A stretch of DNA of 64,000 bases from Rhopalosiphum padi. Taxonomy: Eukaryota > Arthropoda > Insecta > Hemiptera > Aphididae. The stretch lies in the NCBI RefSeq assembly GCF_020882245.1, contig NC_083600.1, positions 21,576,001 to 21,640,000 of the forward strand, in the 5' to 3' direction. The translations under genes and the position numbers were made by a program. The notes under the pieces are model-generated. The model did no database searches. It was given only the letters and a program-made list of their open reading frames with translations, and was not told where the DNA came from. This document shows, in pieces, positions 1 through 10,923 of the stretch (position 1 is its first letter; each line of letters begins with the position of its first letter).

Positions 1-72
1 GTCGTCGCGCGTAGGAACAGAATGGTATATAAAGCTTTTATTTGGTAAAAGGTTATCAGCAGGTTTTCTCGG

Positions 73-90
73 TTTTTTTTTTTTTTTTTT
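73..90. repeat. Poly(T) run, 18 bp
   Basis: An uninterrupted run of T. No retroelement body is recognisable next to it, so it is recorded only as a homopolymer. Confidence 0.95.
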
Positions 91-328
91 GCTACAGGCA
101 GGTCAAATTCTTTATCAATAATAAACATATATTCATATAATATTTAAACTATAAACCGAAAAAAGAAATGGCGTTACTCATTATGACGATAAATTATACA
201 TACAATATTATTACGTGTATTATATATGGAGCAGAGGAGTGGGGCAATTTGTAAATTATTGTTTTAAACCAGACAGCTATATAATATGTGTAATGTATAT
301 TATATATAAAAAGATAGATAGATATATT

Positions 329-348
329 GAGAGAGAGAGAGAGAGAGA
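329..348. repeat. (GA)10 microsatellite
   Basis: Ten perfect GA units inside AT-rich sequence. GA/TC tracts can bind GAGA-type factors in insects, but nothing here shows that this one does. Confidence 0.95.
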
Positions 349-584
349 ACTGTATTAAAATTATGATATCAAAGCAATCGACAACTTTATAAACATTTAT
401 CTATACGCAGCCTTCAAAACCATTGAGGATTTAAATGAACGAATATGTAAGTATAATAATATTATAATATGTAATTACAATTATTATTTATAAAATAATT
501 ATTTAGGTAACATAATGTGTATGTATATATAATAATAATTATAAAAATATAATGTATGTATATAATATGTTATAATATTTTTAC

Positions 585-613
585 CCGACGACGATGACGG
601 GTTGTTGAGGTGG
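585..613 (-). other. Candidate micro-exon, very uncertain
   Basis: Read on the minus strand, a 29-nt segment is preceded by a CA-repeat tract ending in ACACAG (acceptor-like) and followed by GGTAAAA (donor-like). One frame reads PPQQPVIVV with a final split G codon. There is no homology evidence, and the (CA)n tract is a poor substitute for a true polypyrimidine tract. It may equally be chance. Confidence 0.1.
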
Positions 614-620
614 CTGTGTA

Positions 621-642
621 TGTGTGTGTGTGTGTGTGTGTG
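621..642. repeat. (TG)11 microsatellite
   Basis: Eleven perfect TG units. The CA-rich complement lies just upstream, in the minus-strand sense, of the candidate micro-exon. Confidence 0.95.
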
Positions 643-1104
643 TATACGTACACATGGAATAGTCGATTATGGCGGACAATTTGCGATAACCGTTGAAAAA
701 CTGTCGTTTGTTGTCTGTGTGCTATTTTTTTTTAACTATTAATCAGTTTACGGTCGAACGAAAAAAAAAAATAAAAACTTGAGAACAAAGCGATAAATAC
801 GAGTTTAGTATATTATTATATTATAATATATTATAACCCACAAAATATTAAAGTGAAAAAAAATAATATATGTCATCGGAAATGTTATGATATGTAACGT
901 CTCTCTCTCCGATAGTGTCTACTTTATGTGTTTGTAGTGTATTTACAACAATCACAACTATAATATAAACGCGTAGGTATACTTAAAAAAATACATAATG
1001 CGAAACAGGTTTTTTGGAGGGTATTTTGTTCTATCTAGCACATATCCGATTCCAAGTTATCGTGTCTATTGGCATACCGTATACGTGTAGTACAATATAA
1101 TATA

Positions 1105-1244
1105 TTATATTCCCCCGTCACGTGACATCGCACGAACCCACCGTATTGTTATTAGTATTACACCTACAACGGTGCTCAAAAACAAAATCACGAAAGGAAA
1201 GAAATCGATTGGTCGAGCCGGGTTAGGGCTGTTTTCCTTCATTA
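1105..1244 (-). CDS. Candidate terminal exon of a small single-pass membrane protein (hypothetical)
   Basis: A minus-strand open frame follows a CTGCAG acceptor at 1245-1247. After an initial codon completed by TA it reads MKENSPNPARP, then a hydrophobic segment FFPFVILFLSTVVGVILITI, then the basic RWVRAMSRD, and stops at 1105. A single hydrophobic helix followed by positive charge is what a small single-pass membrane protein would look like. The phase fits the candidate first exon at 3519-3534 (phase 1, G joined to TA gives Val), for a product of about 51 residues. The polypyrimidine tract before the acceptor is weak, the intron would be about 2.3 kb, and a comparable frame exists on the opposite strand (1172-1405). 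I recognise no family. A chance ORF is the main alternative. Confidence 0.15.
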
Positions 1245-1860
1245 CTGCAGCAATATATAATACGATGAACCGTGTATGCGTAAGGTTAGTTATGTGCATT
1301 GACCGTTTTTACACAATAATAATGCTTGTCCGCGGTGGACAAATACATATTACATACACGTTTGCCAAATGGAAAAATACGAATAAAATCGCAGAGGAAT
1401 CGTGAAAAATGATTATTATGGACCGATTGGACCGTGCGAAAACGTTTCGTGCGGCAACGTTATAGAATCTAATTTGGCTAATGACCGGCAAATCACGGGG
1501 CCCCTTCGTCCGGCGGCGATCCATTTGCATAATTGCTATTGCATACTAGACCCCTACCCCTAGCGCATATTGTTGGTACATACAAACATACTTTTTTATT
1601 TTTTTTTTTTGTTATTTTAAACGACCGTTTTTATCCACGTGCGAGTTTTACATTGTAACATAATAATATAATAATAAGAACTGTATAAAAACGACTAACC
1701 ACTTATTGTGTGTGTGTGCACTTTAATTATTCGTGTTATAAAATTATCGTGGTGACGAAGTTACACGATTCGCTGTAACGAAAACAGCACTTTGAATTTA
1801 ATCGTTTTTAAATAAACAACACACTCGAGACATTATGCATACATATATTATACATGCTTT

Positions 1861-1892
<32 letters not shown>
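1861..1892. repeat. Compound (TA)10(GA)6 microsatellite
   Basis: Perfect TA units run directly into GA units. No associated gene signal. Confidence 0.95.
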
Positions 1893-2897
1893 TTTGGTAA
1901 CAAATTCGGTGATAATTATATGACTATTTAAATATTCACGTATACACAAATAATTAAATTAATTACACTGTTAGTATAATCACATATGTTTTTTAATTTT
2001 ATTTAACGTTGTTCGACGAGAAAGAGAGAGAGAGGTCAGTCGCAATTTCAATAACGCCTAATAAATGTGACCTAATCTAAGGACGCGGTTTAAACAATGG
2101 TTGACCTAAAATCACGACGTCAAACAAATTTATAAAAAATCATAAACGTACCGTGCCTGAACGCTCTGGATCGCCAAGTTTGAGGCGACGAAAAAAAAAT
2201 TGAGTTTTGCCGAGAATTCGGTGTCCAAATAATAGTCGTTTGTCGGTGGCAATACGAACACGAACTCGTCGAACACGAGTTTAATACGTTTATAACGAAA
2301 CGAAAATAATTAATTATTTACTTAGAACTGATATAATCGCACGAGCACAAACAAACGCACACTGTGAATAAATAATAATAACGATAATAATATAATAATA
2401 ATAATAATAAAAAAAAAATTTAATTAAAAAATTTGATAATTATAAAATTTATTTTTGAAATTAAAAAAATAAAAGGAGTAAAACGGAAAAAAAATATTAA
2501 ACAGATTGGTAATAAATTTATTTTGAAGTCGTTGCGACCGCCCGTTGGTGCATCCGAGCACAGTGCATCTGAATGCAGGAGGACCGCTCATTTAGGTTGG
2601 TCGGGCCGTCGTCCTTGGAGAACACGAAATGTGCAACATGCATTAGGCTGTCGAAAAACTGCATTTCGCCGTCGCCGCCCGGCGCGCACACACGCACACC
2701 CGCCCGCCCCCACCCGTCCGAACAAACGCTGCCGTCGGGCCGGAGGAGGGAATCACGAAGACGTCCGATGCACGGCCGGCGCCGAAGACGGCCGAACCAC
2801 TCTCGCGCGGGGAGCGGTGGGGCACCGGCAGCACCCCCGACCCGCAAGTCTTTTTTGTCTCACGCCCCGCCCCGCCGCCGGCCCACGGTGCATTTCC

Positions 2898-2904
2898 TAT
2901 AAAA
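2898..2904 (+). promoter_or_regulatory. TATA-box-like motif
   Basis: TATAAAA stands alone inside CpG-rich sequence (CCTATAAAACC), where such a motif is not expected from base composition. A transcription start would fall near 2925-2935. No clear initiator or downstream coding exon was found, so this is a candidate only. Confidence 0.3.
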
Positions 2905-2993
2905 CCCCGCCGCTGCCGTTACCGCCCCCACCCCTGACTTCAACGCCGACAACGTCGTCGTCGACGCCGCCACCACCGGCACTATCATCACCG

Positions 2994-3055
2994 TTACCAC
3001 CACCACCACCACCACCACCATCACTACCTCCACCACCATCACCACTACCACCATC
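2994..3055. repeat. Imperfect (ACC/ATC)n trinucleotide array
   Basis: Tandem CCA/CAC triplets with CTA and ATC interruptions, inside the CpG-rich block. It accounts for the long low-complexity Pro/Thr, His/Thr and Val/Gly frames seen here on both strands. Confidence 0.85.
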
Positions 3056-3518
3056 GGCGTTGTCGACACTATACACACACAACACGGCTACTGCCGCGCC
3101 GCCACCTCCTCGACCACATCGCGCGCGCCTACCCTCGGCCTACTCGGATTGACCAGTGTGCGTGCGCGGTTTTTTACGCCTAAAAAAAAAAAAAATGAGA
3201 GAAAAAAAGAGGGTCCCGGGCCGAACGAAATAATCGATTTTCGTTGCCGAAACGTCGTCGTCGTCGCCGCAGAAGATATATTATTATTATTACTATTATT
3301 ACTATCGTCGTCGCGGCGAAGAAAAACAAGATAAAAATAAAAATAAAAATACGTTACAACGCGGATCGCGTTGAGGCAGGTCATAGGTACTAACAGTACA
3401 CACACACACGGTACACTGTGAACGATGTATATAGGTGTGTAATAATATATCATTATGTGAACGCTCGTCGAGCCGTCGTGAGTTACGTGCGTTAGTGATG
3501 ATGGGCTTGCGTACTTAC

Positions 3519-3534
3519 CGATGATGAGCACCAT
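3519..3534 (-). CDS. Candidate first coding exon of a minus-strand gene
   Basis: On the minus strand, ATG at 3534-3532 has an A at -3 and G at +4 (CAACATGG), a strong start context for insects. It is followed by GTG CTC ATC ATC and a single G, then GGTAAGTAC, a near-perfect 5' splice donor with GT at 3518-3517. The short coding part reads MVLII, compatible with the start of a signal peptide or membrane anchor interrupted by a phase 1 intron. The CpG-rich sequence upstream (about 3535-4400) would be 5' UTR and promoter. The upstream frame is also open (MQLQRRTAVGCG and onward), so translation could start earlier. The partner exon may be 1105-1244 or may lie left of the window. No family can be named. 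Confidence 0.28.
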
Positions 3535-3904
3535 GTTGTGTGACCACCGGCGCAAGTGTTTCCTGACCGCCTGACGGTCGTGCGCCGCGGCCGGGCACGG
3601 GCCGCATCCGACGGCCGTGCGGCGCTGCAACTGCATCGTCCGCGCGGCGTAATCGCACCCCGTGTACACGCGTGTATTATTATTATTAAAGTGCACTGTG
3701 CAGTTGTATGCAGTCGTCGGCGTCGTCGTCGTCGACGAGCGCGTTACACTCTCTCTCGCGCGCGCGTATCAATAATTGGCGGGACGGCGCACGCGGCTCT
3801 CTATACTCGGCCACACGACGGCGACGGTGACGGTGACGACGACGGTACGCGCGCACGGCGGACGGTCGCGTAGTATATTACAACACCGCGCGCCAGTGAT
3901 CCGG

Positions 3905-4053
3905 CGTGTGCATGTATATGCATGTGTGCGCGCGCGCGTGTGTGCGTTTGTAAGTCAGTGTGTATGCGTTTGTAAGTGTGTGTGTGTGTGTACGTGTATG
4001 TGTTTAAATCTGAGCGCGCGCGCGTGTGTGTGTGTATATGTGTATGTGTGTAT
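3905..4053. repeat. Alternating purine-pyrimidine (TG/CG/TA)n tract
   Basis: Nearly continuous TG, CG and TA dinucleotides. Strictly alternating runs cover 3921-3946 and 4014-4053. Such sequence has strong Z-DNA potential and sits within promoter-like CpG-rich DNA. Confidence 0.9.
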
Positions 4054-4490
4054 TTCGTCGGACGCGTTCTTCGGTAGTGACGTCACGAGTCTGCGGACTG
4101 GCCGGGCGGGCGGGTTGGCACGTCGTGATGCAACACGTAGTTGCATTCGTTCCCCACCAGTATACATTGCAACCGAACATATACACACATATATATAACA
4201 TGATATGGTGTATGTATGTGTGTACGCCGAGTGTACGGGGGCGCCCCCGCCGGCCACCATCGACTTCCGCCTTTTTCCGTTCCCCTTCTCGTCCGGCCGA
4301 ATTTTTTTTTTTTTTTTTGTTATAATCACTTAGCAACCGAAAAAAAAAGGGGAAGATAATCAATACTTCGGGTCTAGCCGGGCCACGCCAAAATACCGTC
4401 GTCTCTACGCCGCTGCACGTATATATACACGACCGCTTTTTTAAAAACTTATTTCACACACGCGCGTACGAGGCCGTTTTTTATCGACTC

Positions 4491-4549
4491 GGCGGCGGCG
4501 GCGGCGGCGGTGGCCTATACGCTTCGGCGGTGGTGGTGGCGGCGGCGGA
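4491..4549. repeat. (GGC)n / (GGT)n trinucleotide arrays
   Basis: (GGC)7 at 4491-4511 and a GGC/GGT array at 4526-4549. They create proline-, arginine- and alanine-rich frames in this interval, which I treat as artefacts. Confidence 0.9.
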
Positions 4550-4720
4550 GGCCGGAATGGTAGGGAGAGCGGCGGCGTCGGCGGTCTGCGCGATAATGCA
4601 CTCGAGGGAAAAACGAATACATTGCACAAAACCGAATCCCCAAAACGCGTCGCGTCTTGCGCGCTCTTTTTCCGACCCGTCACCGCCCTCGTTAATATAC
4701 ATTATACTTAGGCACTACAT

Positions 4721-5880
4721 ATGTAAATATCGTATTGTGTATAGACACTATACTCGCTCTTTGTATATATACTTACGTATTTTTAACGAATTCGACGCGA
4801 TACACTTCCTGTATATTATCGCTTTCATATTGCACATATACGTTTTAGACAAAATATAGGCAGACCTTATAACGTATTTATATTTACTTGAATAATAAAT
4901 GTATATATAGGTGCTTCCTTACATGCGATCCGAAAAATGTTATGGGAACTTACAATAGTATTATAATTTATAACTTATATGCGCCGATAACTGCAGCTAT
5001 ACGCAGGTGGTGATAAACATATCCATGCGATGCCTTATATGTATATTACGTTAATAATAATATGAGGACGTCGATCATTATTCATAATAATATTAATATA
5101 AAGATATTTATTATGTTATAGTGTTATACTGCATATACACTTATATTAGTCAAACATATATACAAGAGTTATAGAATACACGCGATGTCTATCCATCTTT
5201 TCGGGTTCTACTAGACAAGGTGGGGATTTTTGATATAACCCCTTTTATAAATAATAGATGTTTGTTCCTCCTCCGCCAATATGCATAGTTTTGTTTTATT
5301 CGTTCTAGCGGGTAATTTCTCCAATACATTTTAACGTCAAAATATTTTAATACTTACATCTACTATACAATAGACAACAATACTAAAAGCTACAGAATAA
5401 TTATATTTTTAGTACAAACAATAAAAATACTAAATTAACTTAACATATAATAATATATTAATAAATTTTTATTAACACATATATTTCTTATATTTAAATA
5501 GGCAATTAAAATTAGAAGTAAGAAAATTCCCTCTCCCCTCTATGCCCACCCAAATGACGATTCTGATAGGTTTGTATGCATTCTTGCAACGGGCGTATCT
5601 AATGGACCGACCGAATACGAAATGCGATGGGGTGCGTCCCAGACAGACCGCTAACGATTCTCGTTTTTTTTTTATATCTTCGGGGTATGCAGTTTTTGCG
5701 AATAGGCCTAAAACAGTTTCTCTCTTGAAAAATTTCCATTTCTTTTTTTTTTTATTTTGTCGTCGGCGTGACAACCCTCTTTGTTCGGATACGTCGTCCT
5801 CTCTTTTTTTTTGCATGAAATATGTATATATAATATATATTATATATTACATAGTGTATACATATATTTTCGTTCAGACA
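4721..5880. other. AT-rich spacer between two CpG-rich blocks
   Basis: Mostly A/T with no repeats of note beyond short homopolymers. Overlapping opposite-strand frames of about 115 codons at 5472-5889 share the same bases and show no domain or coding composition. I see no supported feature. Confidence 0.6.
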
Positions 5881-6720
5881 TTGTTCTGAAGGGTCACAGC
5901 GGCGGTGGCGGCGGCGGTATTAGCAGGAGGATGTATTTATATGTATATTATGTACATACTGCAATTTATGTATTACATAGGCTTGGCGTACATACATATA
6001 TATACATACGACGGGGGTTGCGCTCCGCGTGGTTGCCGAATTTAGCTGGGCTTTTCTTTGTCGTCTCGTACTGCATGTGCCCCGCGCACGCACCGCCCGC
6101 CGCCGACCCGTCTGCCGTCGCTGCCGCCGTCTGGTGCCGATAGCGAGCGGCAGCGGCGGCGTCGGCGGCGGCGTAGGCCCACGTCGATAAAATTCCCGGC
6201 GAATTTGCATCTTCTCTCTGGCCGACGCCGCCCCAAAACGTTCGGAACGACGGCGGCGGCGGCGGCGATGGTGAAGTGAGTGCAGCGACTGTGCATTGCC
6301 GGGCGACGGAAGTGCGGGGCCGGTGCAGCGGGTGGCAAGGAACGTGTGGCGGCGGCGGGTGGCGGCGCGGCGTCCGGTGCGTAACCGAAAAAAAATAAAA
6401 TGCCGCCGCCGCCGACGAAAATTAAACGGCCGCCGCCACCGCCGCCGCGAAAAAAGAATTTCGTTGATCGATCGCCGCCGCGGCCCGCCTGTACCCGTTC
6501 TCGCCATCGCACCCACTCGTCTCGCCGCCAACCGTCGTCCCAAACGCACGCATTGCACGGCGGCGTTATCGGCGCGTCTGGCCTCTTACGAGCGTGTCGG
6601 CGGCGGCGGCGAGTGCATGTACAGGGCGAAACAGATGCAGCTGCAGCGATCGCGTTATTTTTAATTCATCTTCTCCTCGCGCGCATCACACTATACGGTA
6701 CACGGCGGCGCGCGTATAAT
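5881..6720. other. CpG-rich block 2 (promoter-like)
   Basis: A second compact CpG- and GGC-rich patch with sharp edges. It contains GGC arrays at 5899-5918, about 6150-6172 and 6251-6267. A 212-codon minus-strand frame (5920-6558) and frames in the other phases are arginine/proline low-complexity shadows of these arrays. A plus-strand ATG with an adjacent donor lies at 6268. With block 1 it could form a divergent promoter pair about 2.7 kb apart. Confidence 0.6.
6268..6275 (+). CDS. Candidate start codon plus splice donor (first coding exon, 8 nt)
   Basis: GGCGATGGTGAAGTGAGTG: an ATG with G at -3 and G at +4 is followed after two codons by GAA and GTGAGTG, a good 5' splice donor with GT at 6276-6277. 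Unspliced translation ends at once (ATG GTG AAG TGA), as expected if the real message is spliced here. The upstream sequence is GC-rich and 5' UTR-like. The first residues would be Met-Val and a split Lys or Asn codon. No downstream acceptor could be matched, so the rest of any gene would lie across a long intron. Confidence 0.2.
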
Positions 6721-9700
6721 GTAACCCGCGCCGCAATATATAATAATGTTACCGTTTTGAATAATGATGAGTGGGGGGAGGGTTGGGGGAAGAGCGGTTT
6801 ATACCTTATATAATATTTATACCATGTTATTATATGTTTACCATAATATTGTGACACGACGTTTGCTTACAAAAGTTGCTATAATATATATAGTTTATTA
6901 AAAACATCGTCATATTATGTTATTATGATTATTATGTGACGAGTGAGATTGTTTGCTTATATATTATTATATATATATATTGTAGTATACAGTCGCATAT
7001 ACTATACATAAACTCGACACGCCATATAATGATATTATCAAGTATATACGGTCGGCGTATACGGTCTATGTGTCCAAAACACTACGTCACGCGTTATATA
7101 TATACGAGTTTATTGTACAATTTCGCATTTTACACTTTTACACTTGAGTTGAGCGCACCGCGAATCGAATATATTGGATTTTGGCTAAAACGATACGTTT
7201 AAATCAAAACTATTATTATAATACGAGAAGATTTTTTTCCACGTTAGAAAGGAATCGAACACACACTGTATACGTATCTATACATATAATACCTCATTAT
7301 AGTCATTACTAACGTGTGAAATGTATTCAATATAATTTATTGTAATTGTAAATTATTATATAATAGTTTTATATCTATAGTTGTTCTTCATAATGAATAC
7401 ATTTTAATTTATTTTTATACAGCTTTAAATTATTCTAAATCTGCAGCACAAGCGTTTGCGTTCAATATGATCAGGAAATAATTTTTTGGCATTTTGCTTT
7501 ATTAATTATAATTTATAAGTTCAAATAAGTTTCTAGTAAATTTTAGTAAATCGTAGAAGAAATATTGGGGTTACATATTATGTTATTTAATATAATAAAT
7601 CACAAAAAATAGTAAGAATGTAAAAATTAGGCACAATAGGCACCTAATGTCCTATATTACCATATTAAGATAATTGTAAAACTAAAATATTTCAACAACT
7701 AAAGTCGACATGTAAGTATATTTTTTCAAATAACAAAAATTTAAGTAAAAAAAACCAAATGAAAATATATTTTTAATTTTATCAATCAATCTTATAAACA
7801 TATATTAAGATAAAAAAATATTTTATAGAAATGCAATTATTATTTAATGTATGACAAATTAAAATAATTGTAAATTCAATGAATACTTTTATAACAGTTA
7901 TCATTTTATCCTATATTAAAAAGGATTAGTGAAATTTGTGGAATATACTTTGCGGTATTGCTCTATACAATATGAAGTATTTTTTCTTTAAAATCATAGA
8001 TAAATCAGGTAAAGTAGAAATTTTACTTAAATTCAAACAAATGAAAATACAATGTATGTATTATTATTATCTATTGTTTCAAGAACTAAATTAAAATGAT
8101 TTGCTTCGCTGTAAAAAGTATTTTTCGAGAAAATGAATTTTGAGATCCAAGGTTGATAATTAAAGTTTAATCGATTTCGTAAAAAAAAACCATTATATAC
8201 CATTATTTATAGTAGACTGCTATGTAGAGCAATTAAGTTGATGGATTTTTAATACATTTTTACTTAAGAATTTATAAGTACGTTATAACTTATAACATTT
8301 GTAACAAACATTAAAAATTACAAAAAAATATTACAAGATAAAATAAATACCTAAAATACCTATTTTTGAATAAACCAATAACTACACTGTCGTTTTTTAC
8401 TCATTAACAAAATGTCAACATGTAATAATTATCATTGTTTCAATAAAGTCACGAGTGCACAGTGTATATCTAAAGGAAATACAGGTTTTATATAATTTTT
8501 GCCTAAATATGTACATCAGTGTGCAGGTGTACTCGCGCGTGTACATCATCACTAGTACACACATCAATAATTGATAAAGTTAGATTAAAATAATAATAGT
8601 CAGGAGAATCTACAGTAGTTGGTACTGTATAAAATATACAGACGTACAATGTACTAGGTATTATATTTGTTTAATGCAATATATCTTAAAAGCTCCGTGA
8701 CGAATATTTATTGATAAGTCGAAATCTTTTCTACAATAATATATACATTGAAGACGTCTATATAAGTTGTTGTTAAGAGTAAAACAAAAACAAGTGAAAA
8801 TAAGATATTATGTTCTGAAGTTCTAACTATATTTTTGGGATCAATTTTTTAATAAAAACAATGTTAAGGCTAACTTTAAAAAAGGTTGGGCAATTTTGAT
8901 GAAAATACAATTTTACTAAAAAAAAAATTATATTCGTAGCAACAAAATATATTGAATATTTTGTCCACAAGACTTGTAGTAACAAGTATTAATTTAAGAT
9001 TTAAAAATAAATACATTTAGATAATAATAATAATTTTTAAACAAATATCTGTATTGATAATTGCGTTAAAACGGCATATAATAATAAGTACATTAAATTC
9101 TACATAACTGGACTGCTCCCTTTTTTCTAACTTGTGTATTTATTTATGCTAAAAACGATGGTGCAATCAGAATTCAACGCTCGGCTTTACTTTTATAGAA
9201 AAAACTGTAATTTCAAGTTAGTCCGTTCTTTGCAGATCATATTACTATAAAATACATAAAATTGTTTTCATTTAAAAATAAAGTTTTATCTATTTGTCTT
9301 TTTTTAATCACGATTTTTTAAATTCTATAAAATGATTTTAATTTTTCTATGTATTTATCAAAATAAAATGTATTATTTAAAAATCATTTTATTCTTATGT
9401 TTTCAGGAACCGGGGAAAAATCTCGTTTTCTTACGATTTTTCTTAGACAATTAATTCATCCCTAGTTATAAATATAGTTTTTAACATATTGAGTATAATA
9501 ATGTTCATAAAATCTAATACTCATAAACTTTAATATACTTGTATACAAATTTATAATAGAAACATGTTACATGTTATATGAAATTTAATTTTATGTATTA
9601 AATATAAGTTATTTGAATACTATAAAGTCACACGTTTGTTATTTATTCATTTAAATATAAATCATTTAAAAGAGTCGTATACTACTGCAGTCTTGCATGA

Positions 9701-9785
9701 AAAAAACCAAAGTAACGAGATAAGCAATTCAATAAAATAAGTAAAAAATATTTATGTTTACTACTGTTTATTAAACTGTTATAAT
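6721..9785. other. AT-rich sequence, no supported gene
   Basis: Low-complexity AT-rich DNA. One 88-codon plus-strand frame (6936-7202) has no coding composition. A moderately good acceptor (TTATGTTTTCAG, ending at 9405) is followed by only short frames. Nothing else is supported. Confidence 0.6.
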
Positions 9786-9845
9786 TTATTTAAAAATAAA
9801 CTTATTATAATAAGTTATAATTATAATAAGTTTATTTTTAAATAA
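9786..9845. repeat. Perfect inverted repeat (25-bp arms, 10-bp loop)
   Basis: The arm 9786-9810 is the exact reverse complement of 9821-9845, separated by TAAGTTATAA. Arms begin TTATTTAAAAATAAAC. A transcript from either strand would fold into an uninterrupted 25-bp hairpin. It may be a tiny foldback insertion or a cruciform-prone site. Confidence 0.95.
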
Positions 9846-10923
9846 AAGCGCAACATAATTTTTACATAACAAAGAGGCTTTAGTACCTACCTAATAACTT
9901 TCAACTTATCTACATGTAATTTCACGACTTTAATTGGCTTTTATTTAAAAACGAATAAGAGTACCTATATCTTACTAAAGTAATTCATATTATTATAATT
10001 ATTTTTTAGAATATTATAAAAAAAAAGTTATAACTTATAATTTATATTTTATAAATAATTTGATTACTAGTTATTTTTAACTAATAAACTAGTTACATAA
10101 CTACATAAACAAATTATGTAAATTGTGTACCAGTATAAAGCGATCAATTGCTATACATGGATTAGAAACTAAAAAGTAAAATAAAAGTATTTCTAAGACA
10201 ATTCATTGAAATAAATTGTACTTTTGTTGTCATATATGCCCAATTCATCTATATTAAAACCAGGTCAACCTAAAATTCAAAATGGCTAAGGTTTTGTTCA
10301 AAACAAGTAATAGCACACATTTAGAATACTATAAAAGAGTTGAAAATAGTTACTTTAAAATGTAATCAATGCGATCAACTATCTATTGCAATAAGTAGAT
10401 AAATCTTGTTTACTAACTGTACAAAAAATATTTGTTTAAAATAAAAATAAAAAATTTTTATTGATGAAAATATACAGCTCTCTGCTCCACTTTGAATAAG
10501 CTCAATGCAATAATAAAATATTTTATCGAATTGAAGACTAAAAATAATAATTTAATATAAGTGTATGACCATTGCAGTTTGCAAGAGCAGCTATATTCAG
10601 AGTAATGAGAGTATTAAAAACGAAATGCATTATGTAAGAAGTATTATTGATTAATACCAATATGTATATATGACTTCTATGCGTCTTTAAATAGTAGTAT
10701 AAAATGTATAATGATTATTGTAGAGCTAAGTTCCTTTACAATAATGCACTAATATATTATTGGATAATTTTACAGTTTGGTTGTAATAACGTATTTATAT
10801 TATTATGTAAACATATTTTTTAAAGTAATTTTATTGTATAATATGCACGTATTTTATAAAATGTATTTAACCACCAAATTCATTTTTTTCAGCATATATT
10901 AAAATATTATAATATCGTTTACA
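9846..10923. other. AT-rich sequence, no supported gene
   Basis: AT-rich DNA with short homopolymers. An acceptor-like TTTTTTTCAG near 10892 is followed by sequence with no usable exon. Nothing else seen. Confidence 0.55.

Larger units (their letters stand above)
1..2400. other. AT-rich non-coding flank with microsatellites
   Basis: AT-rich sequence with a poly(T) run, (GA)n, (TG)n and (TA)n/(GA)n tracts and no recognisable gene. A patch around 1110-1560 is richer in GC and carries open frames on both strands. The minus-strand frame there (1105-1244) is listed separately as a weak exon candidate. If the minus-strand start at 3534 is real, most of this region is its intron or downstream sequence. 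Confidence 0.6.
2401..4720. other. CpG-rich block 1 (promoter-like)
   Basis: Base composition changes abruptly from AT-rich to GC-rich with very many CpG dinucleotides and trinucleotide arrays (ACC, GGC, GTC), then returns to AT-rich sequence after about 4700. In insects with sparse methylation such patches commonly mark promoters and 5' UTRs of large genes. Inside it lie a TATA-like motif (2898), long alternating purine-pyrimidine tracts (3921-4053), and on the minus strand a start codon in strong context followed by a consensus donor (3534-3514). Long ORFs within it, including a 239-codon plus-strand frame from 2433, are low-complexity Pro/Arg/Thr translations of the repeats and are not annotated as genes. 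Confidence 0.65.

Noticed and set aside
2433..3152. 239-codon plus-strand ORF, the longest in the window
   Set aside because: Translation is Pro/Thr/Arg/Ser low complexity from ACC, CCG and CAC arrays. Its AT-rich start encodes only Lys/Ile runs, and frames on the other strand and in other phases are equally open.
3088..3696. Full 202-codon minus-strand ORF through 3519
   Set aside because: It runs across a near-perfect splice donor into homopolymer- and repeat-derived Asn, Phe and Tyr runs. Only the part upstream of the donor is considered.
5920..6558. 212-codon minus-strand ORF
   Set aside because: Arginine-rich readout of CCG/CGG repeats, with competing frames on both strands and no domain.
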